From positions 310,001 to 374,000 of the forward strand of contig CAVZGN010000004.1 of assembly GCA_963774895.1 (NCBI GenBank): a stretch of DNA of 64,000 nucleotides, in the 5' to 3' direction. The first letter of the stretch is position 1, and every line of letters begins with the position of its first letter. The position numbers and the translations under genes were made by a program. Of the stretch, positions 45,489 to 54,175 are shown piece after piece. The notes beneath the pieces are model-generated. The model searched no databases. It was not told the DNA's origin and saw nothing but the letters and a program-made list of their open reading frames with translations. Source of the DNA: REEB76 sp963774895. Lineage in GTDB: Bacteria; Pseudomonadota; Gammaproteobacteria; Natronospirales; REEB76.

Positions 45489-46475
45489 TTAGGCGGTTTT
45501 ATTGAGGCTCGCCGGCGGCCAGTTCTCGATCTTCATTCCTAGTGTCAGACCGTGCTGGGCAAGCACGTCCTTGATCTCGGTGAGGGATTTCTTGCCCAAG
45601 TTCGGGGTCTTGAGCAGCTCCACCTCGGATTTCAATACCAGGTCACCGATGTAGTTGATGTTCTCGGCCTTGAGGCAGTTGGCGGAACGCACCGTCAACT
45701 CCAGTTCCTCCACCGGCTTGAGCAATACCGGATCGAAGCGCGATTCGCTGCCGGCGTGTGTTTGGTCGCGGCCTTTGAGATCCACGAACGCGGCCAGTTG
45801 TTCGCTCAGGATGGTGGCCGCGCGGCGTATGGACTCTTCCGGGTCGATGGTGCCGTTGGTCTCGATCTCCAGGATCAGTTTGTCCAGATCGGTGCGCTGT
45901 TCGACACGTGCACTCTCCACCGTGTAGGTGACGCGCCGTACCGGACTGAATGAGGCATCCAGTTGCAGCCGGCCGATGGGCCGGCTCTCCTCTTCGAAGC
46001 TCAGGCGCTGATTGGAAGGCTGATAGCCGCGGCCGCGCTTGATCTTGAGCTTCATGTTGAGAGAACCGGCGCTGTTCAGATGTGCGATCACCAGATCCTT
46101 GTTGACGATCTCCACATCGTGGTCCAGCTGGATGTCGCCGGCGGTGACAGCACCCGGCCCTTTCTTGGAAAGCGTGAGCGTGGCTTCATCGCGCGCGTGC
46201 ATGCGGATGGCCAGTTGCTTGAGGCTCAGTAGGATATCGACCACGTCTTCCTGCACGCCTTCGATGGTGGTGTACTCGTGGAGCACGCCTTCGATCTCCA
46301 CCTCGACTACAGCCGAGCCGGGCATGGAGGACAACAGGATACGGCGCAAGGCATTGCCGAGCGTGTGGCCGAATCCGCGTTCCAGCGGTTCCAGCACCAC
46401 ACGCGCCTGATGATCCGACTGCGCCTGCACGCCGACCAGGCGTGGCTTCAAAAATTCCGTAACTGAACCCTGCAT
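45489..46475 (-). CDS. rpoA: RNA polymerase subunit alpha
   Basis: 328 residues. The N-terminal assembly domain has LEPLERGFGHTLGNALRRILLSS-type sequence (split here: LEPLERGFGHT, LGNALRRILL). The C-terminal DNA-binding domain, after a linker around residue 235, has the ANCLKAENINYIGDL and NLGKKSLTEIKD helix pairs that bind UP elements and activators. 12 bases before rplQ. Confidence 0.98.
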   Translation of the reverse strand: MQGSVTEFLKPRLVGVQAQSDHQARVVLEPLERGFGHTLGNALRRILLSSMPGSAVVEVEIEGVLHEYTTIEGVQEDVVDILLSLKQLAIRMHARDEATLTLSKKGPGAVTAGDIQLDHDVEIVNKDLVIAHLNSAGSLNMKLKIKRGRGYQPSNQRLSFEEESRPIGRLQLDASFSPVRRVTYTVESARVEQRTDLDKLILEIETNGTIDPEESIRRAATILSEQLAAFVDLKGRDQTHAGSESRFDPVLLKPVEELELTVRSANCLKAENINYIGDLVLKSEVELLKTPNLGKKSLTEIKDVLAQHGLTLGMKIENWPPASLNKTA

Positions 46476-46514
46476 GGGAGATATCCCTCGCGATTATGAC
46501 CGTGACATGAATAT

Positions 46515-47135
46515 TTACTTGGAGTAAAGCTCGACTACCAGATTCTCGTTGATCTCGGGCAGAATCTCGGTGCGTTCCGGTACTGCCTTGAACTTGCCGC
46601 TCATCTTCTGCTCATCCACCTCGACCCATTCCGGCAGGCCGACCTGCTTGGCAATGCCGATAGCTGCCTGGATGCGCAACTGTTTCTTGGCGCGCTCGCG
46701 CACCGCGATCAGGTCGTCGGCCTTCACTGGATAGGACGGGATGTTGACGACCATGCCATTCACCTCGATGGCCTTATGACCCACGAGCTGGCGCGCCTCG
46801 GCACGGGTGGCGGCGAAACCCATGCGGTACACCACATTGTCGAGACGGCATTCGAGAATCTGCAGCAGTGTCTGGCCGGTGGCGCCTTTACGGCGCGAAG
46901 CCTCCTTGTAATAACGGCGGAACTGCCGTTCCAGCACGCCGTACATGCGGCGCAGCTTCTGCTTCTCGCGCAGCTGTATGCCGTAATCCGACAGGCGGTT
47001 GCGCTTGGCACCGTGCTGACCAGGCTGGGATTCGAGTTTGCACTTGGATTCCAGCGGGCGCACGCTGCTCTTCAGGAACAGATCTGTGCCCTCACGCCGT
47101 GAGAGTTTGCATTTGGGTCCGAGATAACGAGCCAT
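46515..47135 (-). CDS. rpsD: 30S ribosomal protein S4
   Basis: 206 residues, the usual length. MARYLGPKCKLSRREGTDLF at the start, and the S4 RNA-binding domain from about residue 95 (RLDNVVYRMGFAATRAEARQ). In E. coli S4 represses the alpha operon by binding an mRNA pseudoknot near rpsM; I did not verify such a structure here. Confidence 0.98.
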   Translation of the reverse strand: MARYLGPKCKLSRREGTDLFLKSSVRPLESKCKLESQPGQHGAKRNRLSDYGIQLREKQKLRRMYGVLERQFRRYYKEASRRKGATGQTLLQILECRLDNVVYRMGFAATRAEARQLVGHKAIEVNGMVVNIPSYPVKADDLIAVRERAKKQLRIQAAIGIAKQVGLPEWVEVDEQKMSGKFKAVPERTEILPEINENLVVELYSK

Positions 47136-47136
47136 G

Positions 47137-47595
47137 TTAAACCCTGCGCTTCTTGGGCGGACGGCAGCCGTTGTGGGGGATCGGCGTCACGTCCGAGATA
47201 TTCGCGATCTTGAAACCGATGTTGTGCAGTGAGCGCACCGCGGATTCGCGCCCCGGACCGGGGCCTTTCACCTGGACTTCCAGGTTCTTGACGCCGAATT
47301 CCTGCGCGGCAGTGCCGGCTTTCTCCGCGGCCACCTGCGCCGCAAACGGCGTGCTCTTGCGCGAGCCACGAAAACCGGAGCCACCCGAGGTAGCCCAGCA
47401 CAGCACGTTGCCCTGGCGATCAGTGATGGTGACGATGGTGTTATTGAAAGACGCATGCACGTGGGCGATGGCGTCCACCACGGTCTTCTTGGGGCGCTTG
47501 CGTACTGCAGCTGCTGGCGCGGCAACCGTGCCTTCGGCTACTGCCGTTACCGGAGCTTCTTGAGTTTCTTTGGTATCTTTGGCTTCTTCCGCCAT
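47137..47595 (-). CDS. rpsK: 30S ribosomal protein S11 with acidic N-terminal extension
   Basis: 152 residues versus 129 in E. coli. The S11 core starts about residue 32 (RKRPKKTVVDAIAHVHASFN) and ends with the usual PHNGCRPPKKRRV. The added N-terminus (MAEEAKDTKETQEAPVTAV, then an Ala-rich stretch) is acidic and Ala/Val-rich and is probably disordered. A single base separates it from rpsD. Confidence 0.97.
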   Translation of the reverse strand: MAEEAKDTKETQEAPVTAVAEGTVAAPAAAVRKRPKKTVVDAIAHVHASFNNTIVTITDRQGNVLCWATSGGSGFRGSRKSTPFAAQVAAEKAGTAAQEFGVKNLEVQVKGPGPGRESAVRSLHNIGFKIANISDVTPIPHNGCRPPKKRRV

Positions 47596-47621
47596 GTTAT
47601 ATCCTGCTACTGTTAATCCGG

Positions 47622-47978
47622 TTATTTAACTGCTTGCTTGCGGCGGCCCTTGCGGGTACGCGCGTTGGTGCGGGTACGCTGGCCGCGTACCGGCAAGCCG
47701 CGACGGTGGCGCAAGCCGCGATAGCAGCCGAGATCCATGAGGCGCTTGATGCTCATGGACACTTCGCGGCGCAGATCGCCTTCCACACTGAACTTGGTGA
47801 CGTTCACACGCAGTGTTTCCACTTCGGCGTCGGTCAGGTCCTTCACCTTGGTCTCGGGCTTGATACCCGCGACCTGGCAGATCAACTTGGCACGGCTACG
47901 GCCGATGCCATAGATATTCTGCAAACCGATGACGGCATGCTGGTTGGATGGGATGTTGATGCCGGCGATGCGCGCCAT
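47622..47978 (-). CDS. rpsM: 30S ribosomal protein S13
   Basis: 118 residues. MARIAGINIPSNQHAVIGLQ, YGIGRSRAKLICQVAGI, and the basic C-terminal RGQRTRTNARTRKGRRK. First gene of the alpha operon after rpmJ. Confidence 0.98.
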   Translation of the reverse strand: MARIAGINIPSNQHAVIGLQNIYGIGRSRAKLICQVAGIKPETKVKDLTDAEVETLRVNVTKFSVEGDLRREVSMSIKRLMDLGCYRGLRHRRGLPVRGQRTRTNARTRKGRRKQAVK

Positions 47979-48069
47979 CTTGTAGCTCTCCTCATGAGCG
48001 CCGCCTGGGGCGCGTCAAAACAGGTAATTTTGCCTACTTTTCCTAATTAAATCAATTTATAACCGCTGT

Positions 48070-48183
48070 TCAGCCCTGGCGCTGCTTGTGCCGGGCATCG
48101 CTGCAGATGACCCGCACTACGCCGCCACGCCGCACGATCTTACAGTTGCGGCAGATTTTCTTGACCGATGTCCGTACTTTCAT
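48070..48183 (-). CDS. rpmJ: 50S ribosomal protein L36
   Basis: 37 codons read directly from the sequence: starts MKVRTSVKKICRNCKIVRRG and ends RHKQRQG. It keeps the zinc-ribbon Cys11, Cys14, Cys27 and His32, i.e. the zinc-binding form. Sits between secY and rpsM as in most Gammaproteobacteria. Confidence 0.97.
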   Translation of the reverse strand: MKVRTSVKKICRNCKIVRRGGVVRVICSDARHKQRQG

Positions 48184-48195
48184 GTTTCCACTCCC

Positions 48196-48213
48196 GCGAC
48201 GCTCAGGCGTCGC
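48196..48213. repeat. short hairpin between secY and rpmJ
   Basis: GCGACGC and GCGTCGC form a 7-base perfect stem with a TCAG loop just upstream of the rpmJ start on the minus strand. No T-run, so probably not a terminator; may affect rpmJ translation or processing at the spc/alpha boundary. Confidence 0.4.
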
Positions 48214-48229
48214 CCGTCATATTGAATAT

Positions 48230-49579
48230 TCAGCGGATGCTGGTGCCGCCGTAGCCCTTCAGGTTGGCCTTGCGCAACAGACCTTCGTACTGATGCGACA
48301 TCAGGTGCGCCTGCAACTGCGCCATGAAATCCATGACCACTACCACGATGATCAGCAGCGAGGTGCCGCCGAAATAGAACGGTACGTTCCAGTACAGGAT
48401 CAGGAATTCAGGCAGCAGGCACACGCCAGTCACGTAGATTGCGCCCCAGAATGTCAGCTTGGTGAGCACGCTGTCCACATAGGAAGCGGTCTGTTGTCCG
48501 GGGCGGATGCCGGGGATGAAGGCGCCGGATTTCTTCAGGTTCTCCGCGGTCTCCTTGGAATTGAACACCAAGGCGGTGTAGAAGAAACAGAAGAAGATGA
48601 TCAAGCCGCCGTAAAAAATCACGTAGATCGGTTGACCCGGTGACATGGCAGCGGCGAAACGCTGCAAGGCCGTCGCCAGCCAGCCACCGGACTGCTGTCC
48701 GAACCAGTTACCGACGGTGGCCGGAAACAGGATGATCGAAGACGCAAAAATCGGCGGAATGACGCCCGACATGTTGAGCTTTAGTGGCAAATGGCTGGTC
48801 TGGGCTGCATACATGCGCCGGCCCTGCTGGCGCTTGGCGTAATTCACGGTGATGCGGCGTTGGCCGCGCTCCACGAAGATCACGAAGGCGGTCACACCCA
48901 GCACCAGCACCACAATCACGATGGCGATCAGCGGGTTCATCTGGCCGGTGCGCACCAGGTCCAGGGTGCCGCCGAAGGCTGCCGGTAGACCGGCGACGAT
49001 GCCGGCGAAAATCAGCATGGAGATGCCGTTACCGATACCGCGTTCGGTCACCTGTTCGCCGAGCCACATCAGAAACAGGGTGCCGGTCACAAGGCTGACG
49101 GTGGCGGTGAATACGAAGGTGAATCCCGGCTGGATCGCCACGCCCTGGCTCTCGAGCGCCAGCGCCGCACCTAGGGACTGGAACATGGCCAGCACCACCG
49201 TACCCCAGCGCGTGTATTTGGTGATGATGCGCTGGCCGGACTGGCCTTCCTTGCGCAGTTTTTCCAGGCTCGGCACCACCACCGCCAGCATCTGCATGAT
49301 GATGGAGGCCGAAATATAGGGCATGACCCCCAGCGCAAAGATGGACAGGCGCTTGAGGGCGCCGCCGGAAAACATGTTGAACATGTCCAGCAGGCCGCCG
49401 GAATGCTGGCCGAACAAGCGTTCCAGCGCCGCGGGATCGATGCCCGGCACCGGGATATGCGTGCCCACGCGGAACACCACCAGGGCGCCCACCAGGAACA
49501 GCACGCGTTTGCGTAAATCGGTGAGCTTCCCGATCTGCGACAGGGAAGACATCATGTTGTTGCCGCCGGTGCGGGACAC
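48230..49579 (-). CDS. secY: preprotein translocase subunit SecY
   Basis: 449 residues with ten membrane segments. Family motifs: GTHIPVPGID in helix 1/plug region, ALGVMPYISASIIMQML, GEQVTERGIGNGISMLIF, and LPLKLNMSGVIPPIFASSII. Forms the SecYEG channel. The ATG directly abuts the rplO stop. Confidence 0.98.
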   Translation of the reverse strand: MSRTGGNNMMSSLSQIGKLTDLRKRVLFLVGALVVFRVGTHIPVPGIDPAALERLFGQHSGGLLDMFNMFSGGALKRLSIFALGVMPYISASIIMQMLAVVVPSLEKLRKEGQSGQRIITKYTRWGTVVLAMFQSLGAALALESQGVAIQPGFTFVFTATVSLVTGTLFLMWLGEQVTERGIGNGISMLIFAGIVAGLPAAFGGTLDLVRTGQMNPLIAIVIVVLVLGVTAFVIFVERGQRRITVNYAKRQQGRRMYAAQTSHLPLKLNMSGVIPPIFASSIILFPATVGNWFGQQSGGWLATALQRFAAAMSPGQPIYVIFYGGLIIFFCFFYTALVFNSKETAENLKKSGAFIPGIRPGQQTASYVDSVLTKLTFWGAIYVTGVCLLPEFLILYWNVPFYFGGTSLLIIVVVVMDFMAQLQAHLMSHQYEGLLRKANLKGYGGTSIR

Positions 49580-50020
49580 TTAGTCCTCCACCTTGCCGCC
49601 AGCCGCTTGTATGGCTGCCAAAGCTCCCTTGGTGGCCTGCACGCCTTTGAGGGTGACTTTCTTCTTGAGCTCGCCCGCCAGGATGACCTTCACCTTGTCG
49701 GTCTGCAGCGGAACCAGCCCGGCGGCCTTGAGGGCGAGTATGTCGATGACCTCTGCCTCGACACGCGCCAACGCATCCAGACGCACTTCCGCGCGGCTGC
49801 GCTTTAGATGTGAACGAAAACCAACCTTCGGCAAACGGCGCTGCAGCGGCATTTGACCGCCCTCGAATCCCACCTTGTGATAGCCGCCCTTGCGCGCGTA
49901 CTGACCCTTGTGGCCCTTGCCCGATGTTTTGCCCAGTCCGGAACCGATGCCGCGTCCCAGGCGCTTCTTGACAGTCTTGCTGCCGACCGCCGGCGAAAGC
50001 GTGTTAAGACGCATGCTCAC
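49580..50020 (-). CDS. rplO: 50S ribosomal protein L15
   Basis: 146 residues. MRLNTLSPAVGSKTVKKRLGRGIGSGLGKTSG-type start (in two parts: LNTLSPAVGSKTVKKRLG, RGIGSGLGKTSGKGHKG) and the C-terminal VKVILAGELKKKVTLKGVQAT. Its start overlaps the rpmD stop. Confidence 0.98.
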   Translation of the reverse strand: MSMRLNTLSPAVGSKTVKKRLGRGIGSGLGKTSGKGHKGQYARKGGYHKVGFEGGQMPLQRRLPKVGFRSHLKRSRAEVRLDALARVEAEVIDILALKAAGLVPLQTDKVKVILAGELKKKVTLKGVQATKGALAAIQAAGGKVED

Positions 50021-50210
50021 CCTCCTCGACCCGCAGCAGGTACGATACCTTCTCGATCAGACCGCGCACCTGCGGCGTGTCTTCGAGGCTGACGCTGTGA
50101 TGCAGGCGGCGCAACCCCAGGCCACGCACACACGCGCGGTGCTTGGGCAATCGTCCGAAGGTACTGTGCACCAAGGTGATCTTGAGTTGTTTGTTCTTGC
50201 TCTTGGCCAT
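50004..50210 (-). CDS. rpmD: 50S ribosomal protein L30
   Basis: 68 residues from the ATG at 50210 (MAKSKNKQLKITLVHSTFGR); the frame extends to 50291 inside rpsE but that is not the start. Has RGLGLRRLHHSVSLEDTPQV, typical of L30. Starts 4 bases after rpsE and overlaps rplO by 17 bases. Confidence 0.96.
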   Translation of the reverse strand: MAKSKNKQLKITLVHSTFGRLPKHRACVRGLGLRRLHHSVSLEDTPQVRGLIEKVSYLLRVEEGEHAS

Positions 50211-50214
50211 GGTG

Positions 50215-50727
50215 TTAGTCCCGTATCTCTTCCAATGTCTTGCCGCGTTTTGCGGCCACCTCATGCGGGGAACGCTGACCGGTGAGCGCATTCATGGTAG
50301 CGCGCACCACGTTGATGGGATTGCGCGAACCATAGCTCTTAGCCAGCACATTCTTGACGCCCGCGACCTCCAATATGGCGCGCATGGCGCCACCGGCGAT
50401 GATGCCGGTACCTTCGGAAGCCGGCTGCATATACACGCGCGTGGCGCCGTGGTGTGCATGGATGGCGTAATACAGGGTGCCTTCATGCAACTGCACTTGC
50501 TTCAGGTTTTTGCGTGCATGCTCCATGGCCTTGGAGACAGCGTTCGGAACTTCGCGTGCCTTGCCGTAACCGAAGCCCACCTTGCCGGCACCATCGCCAA
50601 CCACTGTGAGCGCCGTGAAACCGAACTGGCGGCCGCCTTTCACCACCTTGGCCACGCGATTGACCGACACCAGCTTTTCCTGCATGCCGTCGTTACTGGT
50701 CGGTAGGTTTTCAATCTTTTTTGCCAT
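50215..50727 (-). CDS. rpsE: 30S ribosomal protein S5
   Basis: 170 residues. VNRVAKVVKGGRQFGFTALT, GFGYGKAREVPNAVSKAME and GIIAGGAMRAILEVAGVKNV are the S5 signatures. Confidence 0.98.
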   Translation of the reverse strand: MAKKIENLPTSNDGMQEKLVSVNRVAKVVKGGRQFGFTALTVVGDGAGKVGFGYGKAREVPNAVSKAMEHARKNLKQVQLHEGTLYYAIHAHHGATRVYMQPASEGTGIIAGGAMRAILEVAGVKNVLAKSYGSRNPINVVRATMNALTGQRSPHEVAAKRGKTLEEIRD

Positions 50728-50735
50728 GCTGCACC

Positions 50736-51104
50736 TTAGAATTGCAAGCCGTTTTCACGCGCGGCATCTGCCAGTGCCTTGACGCGCCCGTGGTAACGGA
50801 ATCCGGATCGATCGAACGCCACCGTCGTAATGCCGGCCTGTTTGGCCTTCTCGGCGATGGCCTTGCCAACGGCGGCGGCCGCGGTGATGTTGCCGGTGTG
50901 TTTCAAACCCTTCTTGACGGCGCTCTCCAGCGTGGAAGCGGCGGCCACCACCTTGTCGCCCCCGGGGGCGAGTATCTGCGCATAGATATGGCTGGGGGTG
51001 CGATGCACACACAGGCGATAGGCGCGCACTTCCCGGATCCTGGCGCGCGCGCGGCGCGCGCGCCGCAGGCGCGCGAGTTTCTTTTCCATCGGCTTCTTGT
51101 CCAT
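50736..51104 (-). CDS. rplR: 50S ribosomal protein L18
   Basis: 122 residues. RLCVHRTPSHIYAQIL, TGNITAAAAVGKAIAEKAK and the C-terminal FDRSGFRYHGRVKALADAAR are characteristic. The Arg/Ala-rich N-terminus is encoded by a run of almost pure alternating C and G (about 51039-51076). An ATG four codons in is an alternative start. Confidence 0.98.
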   Translation of the reverse strand: MDKKPMEKKLARLRRARRARARIREVRAYRLCVHRTPSHIYAQILAPGGDKVVAAASTLESAVKKGLKHTGNITAAAAVGKAIAEKAKQAGITTVAFDRSGFRYHGRVKALADAARENGLQF

Positions 51105-51119
51105 TGCTCAAACCACCTG

Positions 51120-51653
51120 TTATTTCTTCTTGGCCTCTTTGAGGACCACGCGCTCATTGGTGTAGCGCACACCCTTGCCCTTGTAGGGCTCCGGCGGCCG
51201 GAAGCCGCGGATATCGGCAGCCACTTGGCCGACTTTCTGGCGATCACTGCCTTTGATGACGATCTCCGTCTGGCTCGGGGTTTCGACGTGGATGCCATCC
51301 GGCACCTTGTAGTTCACCGCATGCGAAAACCCGAGCGTCAGATTCAGCGTCTTGCCCTGGGTCTGGGCACGGTAGCCAACGCCTACCAGTTCGAGTTTCT
51401 TCTCGTAGCCCTTGGTCACGCCCTTCACGGCGTTGTTCAGAAGCGCGCGCATGGTGCCGGCGCTGGCGTCCGCCTCAGGGTGTCCTTCCTTGACGGCCAC
51501 GCGCAGCACACCGTTGTCGTTTTTCACCACCACACTCGGATGCATCGCCAGTGTCAGGCTGGATTTCGCGGCTTTGATGGTCACCGCACTGCCGGACACC
51601 AAGGCTTCAACGCCCTTGGGTAAGGTTATCGGTAGATTGGCGATTCGAGACAT
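51120..51653 (-). CDS. rplF: 50S ribosomal protein L6
   Basis: 177 residues from the ATG at 51653 (MSRIANLPITLPKGVEALVS); the open frame to 51719 is upstream noise. LELVGVGYRAQTQGKTLNLTL and the C-terminal FRPPEPYKGKGVRYTNE confirm L6. Confidence 0.98.
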   Translation of the reverse strand: MSRIANLPITLPKGVEALVSGSAVTIKAAKSSLTLAMHPSVVVKNDNGVLRVAVKEGHPEADASAGTMRALLNNAVKGVTKGYEKKLELVGVGYRAQTQGKTLNLTLGFSHAVNYKVPDGIHVETPSQTEIVIKGSDRQKVGQVAADIRGFRPPEPYKGKGVRYTNERVVLKEAKKK

Positions 51654-51675
51654 GGCAAAAGTCCTTGATAACCCG

Positions 51676-52071
51676 TTATGAGACCAAGCACAGTACTTCG
51701 CCGCCCTGGCCGGCGGCACGCGCGGCGCGGTCGCTCATCACGCCCTTGGGCGTGGAGACGATGGCAATGCCCAAGCCACCCAGAACCTTGGGCAGCTGGT
51801 CCTTGCGCTTGTAAACCCGCAGACCTGGGCGGCTGACGCGGCGCATATGGTCAATGACCGGGCGTCCCTGATGATACTTGAGGGTCACTACAAGCTCGGA
51901 CTTGCCGTCCTGTTCGCGGCGCACGAATTCCTCAATATAGCCCTCGTCCTTCAAGACGCGCGCGATCTCGCATTTGATGTTAGAGGCGGGCATGCTCACC
52001 TCCACGCGCCCCACGAGCTGGGCGTTGCGGATGCGTGTGAACATGTCGGCAATGGGATCAGTCATACTCAT
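51676..52071 (-). CDS. rpsH: 30S ribosomal protein S8
   Basis: 131 residues, or 129 from the second ATG at 52065. MTDPIADMFTRIRNAQL and the C-terminal GLGIAIVSTPKGVMSDRAAR are typical. In E. coli S8 represses the spc operon at rplE; the site was not examined here. Confidence 0.98.
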   Translation of the reverse strand: MSMTDPIADMFTRIRNAQLVGRVEVSMPASNIKCEIARVLKDEGYIEEFVRREQDGKSELVVTLKYHQGRPVIDHMRRVSRPGLRVYKRKDQLPKVLGGLGIAIVSTPKGVMSDRAARAAGQGGEVLCLVS

Positions 52072-52096
52072 GTTATCGATATCCCTCGATTAAAGT

Positions 52097-52402
52097 TTAC
52101 CAGCTGGCCTTGTGCAGCCCAGGTACGTCGCCACGCATGGCGGCTTCGCGCAATTTGCTGCGGCCCAGTCCGAATTTCCGATAGTTGCCTCGCGAGCGGC
52201 CGGTGATCGCGCAGCGGTTGCGCTGGCGACTTGGACTTGAATCGCGCGGCAGCTTAGTGAGCTTGATAACCGCGACCTGGCGTTCTTCGTCGCTGGCCTC
52301 CAAATCGCGAATCACGCGTTTCAGCTCGGCGCGCTGCTTGGCATAGCGCTTCACCTGCTTCGCGCGTTTCACTTCGCGGTTCACCATGGATGTCTTGGCC
52401 AT
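52097..52402 (-). CDS. rpsN: 30S ribosomal protein S14
   Basis: 101 residues: the long zinc-free form. The C-terminal RQRNRCAITGRSRGNYRKFG has only one of the cysteines of the zinc-binding form, and the end is GLHKASW. Confidence 0.98.
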   Translation of the reverse strand: MAKTSMVNREVKRAKQVKRYAKQRAELKRVIRDLEASDEERQVAVIKLTKLPRDSSPSRQRNRCAITGRSRGNYRKFGLGRSKLREAAMRGDVPGLHKASW

Positions 52403-52412
52403 ATGCTTGTCC

Positions 52413-52958
52413 TCAGTTCCTGAACGGAAAGTGGAAGGCTTCCAGAAGCGCCCGGGCTTCTACATCGGATTTGGCATTGGTGGTGATGGTGATGTCCATG
52501 CCACGCAACGCATCGATTTGATCGTACTGGATTTCAGGAAATATGATCTGTTCCTTCACACCAATGCTGAAATTGCCACGGCCGTCGAATGAGCGTGCAC
52601 TCACACCGCGAAAATCCCTGACGCGCGGCAGCGCAATGCTAATCAGGCGGTCGAGAAACTCATACATCCGCGCACGCCGCAGGGTCACCTTGCAGCCCAC
52701 CGGATAATCCTCGCGGATCTTGAAGGTGGCGATGGATTTTTTGGCCTTGGTGACTATAGGCTTTTGACCCGCGATCTTGGTCATGTCGGCGACCGCGTTT
52801 TCCATGACCTTCTTGTCAGCGGTAGTTTCCCCCACGCCCATGTTGAGCGTGATCTTGGTGATATGCGGCACTTCCATGCTGTTCTTGTAATGGAACTTCT
52901 GGGTGAGTTGCGGCACCACCGTTTCGCGATAGAATTTTTGCAGTCTTGCCATGTGCAC
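52413..52958 (-). CDS. rplE: 50S ribosomal protein L5
   Basis: 181 residues (179 from the ATG at 52952, MARLQKFYRETVVPQL). GQKPIVTKAKKSIATFKIRE and GRGNFSIGVKEQIIFPEI are diagnostic. Confidence 0.98.
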   Translation of the reverse strand: MHMARLQKFYRETVVPQLTQKFHYKNSMEVPHITKITLNMGVGETTADKKVMENAVADMTKIAGQKPIVTKAKKSIATFKIREDYPVGCKVTLRRARMYEFLDRLISIALPRVRDFRGVSARSFDGRGNFSIGVKEQIIFPEIQYDQIDALRGMDITITTNAKSDVEARALLEAFHFPFRN

Positions 52959-52963
52959 CGCCC

Positions 52964-53281
52964 TCAGACGTCCACCACTTCTTTATTGGACCGGAAGAAG
53001 CGCACTTTGCGGCCGTCTTCCAGCTTGCGGAACCCCGCGCGGTCACCTTTCTTGGTGACCGGATTGAACAGCATTACCTTGGAGATGTGGATCGGCATCT
53101 CCTTATCCACGATGCCGCCGGTGACACCGGCGTTCGGGTTCGGACGCACATGCCGCTTGGCCATGTTCACGTTCTCGACTATCACCCGGTCATTCTCCAG
53201 CACTTTGAGGATGGCGCCGCGCCGGCCCTTGTCCTTGCCGCCGGTCACCACCACTTCATCGCCTTTCTTGATCTTGCTCAT
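52964..53281 (-). CDS. rplX: 50S ribosomal protein L24
   Basis: 105 residues with an N-terminal KOW motif (KKGDEVVVTGGKDKGRRGAI) and NPVTKKGDRAGFRKLEDG later. Confidence 0.98.
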   Translation of the reverse strand: MSKIKKGDEVVVTGGKDKGRRGAILKVLENDRVIVENVNMAKRHVRPNPNAGVTGGIVDKEMPIHISKVMLFNPVTKKGDRAGFRKLEDGRKVRFFRSNKEVVDV

Positions 53282-53300
53282 AGTCTCGTACTCCCGGCGC

Positions 53301-53669
53301 TCACAGCACTTCCGGCGCCAGCGAAATGATGCGCATGAAACGTTCGGTGCGCAGCTCGCGCGTCACCGGCCCGAAGATACGGGTGCCGATGGGCTCCAGC
53401 TTGTTGTTGAGCAGTACCGCCGCGTTGCTGTCGAAGCGGATCACCGAGCCATCCGGGCGGCGCACGCCTTTGCGGGTACGCACCACGACCGCATCGTAGA
53501 CCTCGCCCTTCTTGACTTTGCCGCGCGGGATGGCGTCACCGATGCTCACCTTGATGACATCACCGATGCGCGCATAGCGGCGCTTCGAGCCGCCCAGCAC
53601 CTTGATGCACTTCAGGCTGCGTGCGCCGCTGTTGTCGGCGGCATTCAGTACGGTTCGCATCTGGATCAT
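53301..53669 (-). CDS. rplN: 50S ribosomal protein L14
   Basis: 122 residues. MIQMRTVLNAADNSGARSLK and the C-terminal FGPVTRELRTERFMRIISLA. First gene of the spc group; no clear promoter was seen in the 21-base gap to rpsQ. Confidence 0.98.
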   Translation of the reverse strand: MIQMRTVLNAADNSGARSLKCIKVLGGSKRRYARIGDVIKVSIGDAIPRGKVKKGEVYDAVVVRTRKGVRRPDGSVIRFDSNAAVLLNNKLEPIGTRIFGPVTRELRTERFMRIISLAPEVL

Positions 53670-53690
53670 GACTGCACTTCCACAGTTGCG

Positions 53691-53972
53691 TTATTCGATC
53701 GGCGTGGGGGCCACGCCCGCGCGCGCGACAATTTCCACCAGCATCCAGGACTTGTGCCGGGAAAGCGGGCGGCATTGTGTTATGACCACGGTATCGCCTT
53801 CCTGGCAGGTATTCTGTTCATCGTGTGCCTTGATCTTGCTGCGGCGCCGCATGATCTTGCCGTAGGTCGGATGCGTGACGAAACGTTCCACCATCACCGT
53901 GATGGTCTTGTTCATCTTGTTGCTGACCACTTTTCCGGTCAGGGTACGCGTGGTTTTAATCGGTTCGTTCAT
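53691..53972 (-). CDS. rpsQ: 30S ribosomal protein S17
   Basis: 93 residues. RTLTGKVVSNKMNKTITVMV and KAHDEQNTCQEGDTVVITQC are S17 signatures. Overlaps the rpmC stop by 4 bases. Last gene of the S10 group. Confidence 0.98.
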   Translation of the reverse strand: MNEPIKTTRTLTGKVVSNKMNKTITVMVERFVTHPTYGKIMRRRSKIKAHDEQNTCQEGDTVVITQCRPLSRHKSWMLVEIVARAGVAPTPIE

Positions 53973-54175
53973 TTCGTATCTTCCTTCTTGGCCCGCTCCA
54001 CCATCACGGTCTTGGCGCGGGCGATGTTCTTGCGCACGTTGCGTAGCTGGTGACCACGCGGCATCTGGCCGGAGGCCTGCTGCATGCGCAGATTGAACTG
54101 TTCCTTGCGCAGCGCGATGAGTTCGTCGCGCACTTCCTTGTCGCTTTTGCTGCGTAATTGTTTCGCGTCCATCAC
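53969..54175 (-). CDS. rpmC: 50S ribosomal protein L29
   Basis: 68 residues, mostly helical. LRSKSDKEVRDELIALRKEQ and LRNVRKNIARAKTVMVER are typical. Overlaps rplP and rpsQ by 4 bases each. An ATG at codon 2 is an alternative start. Confidence 0.97.
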   Translation of the reverse strand: MMDAKQLRSKSDKEVRDELIALRKEQFNLRMQQASGQMPRGHQLRNVRKNIARAKTVMVERAKKEDTK

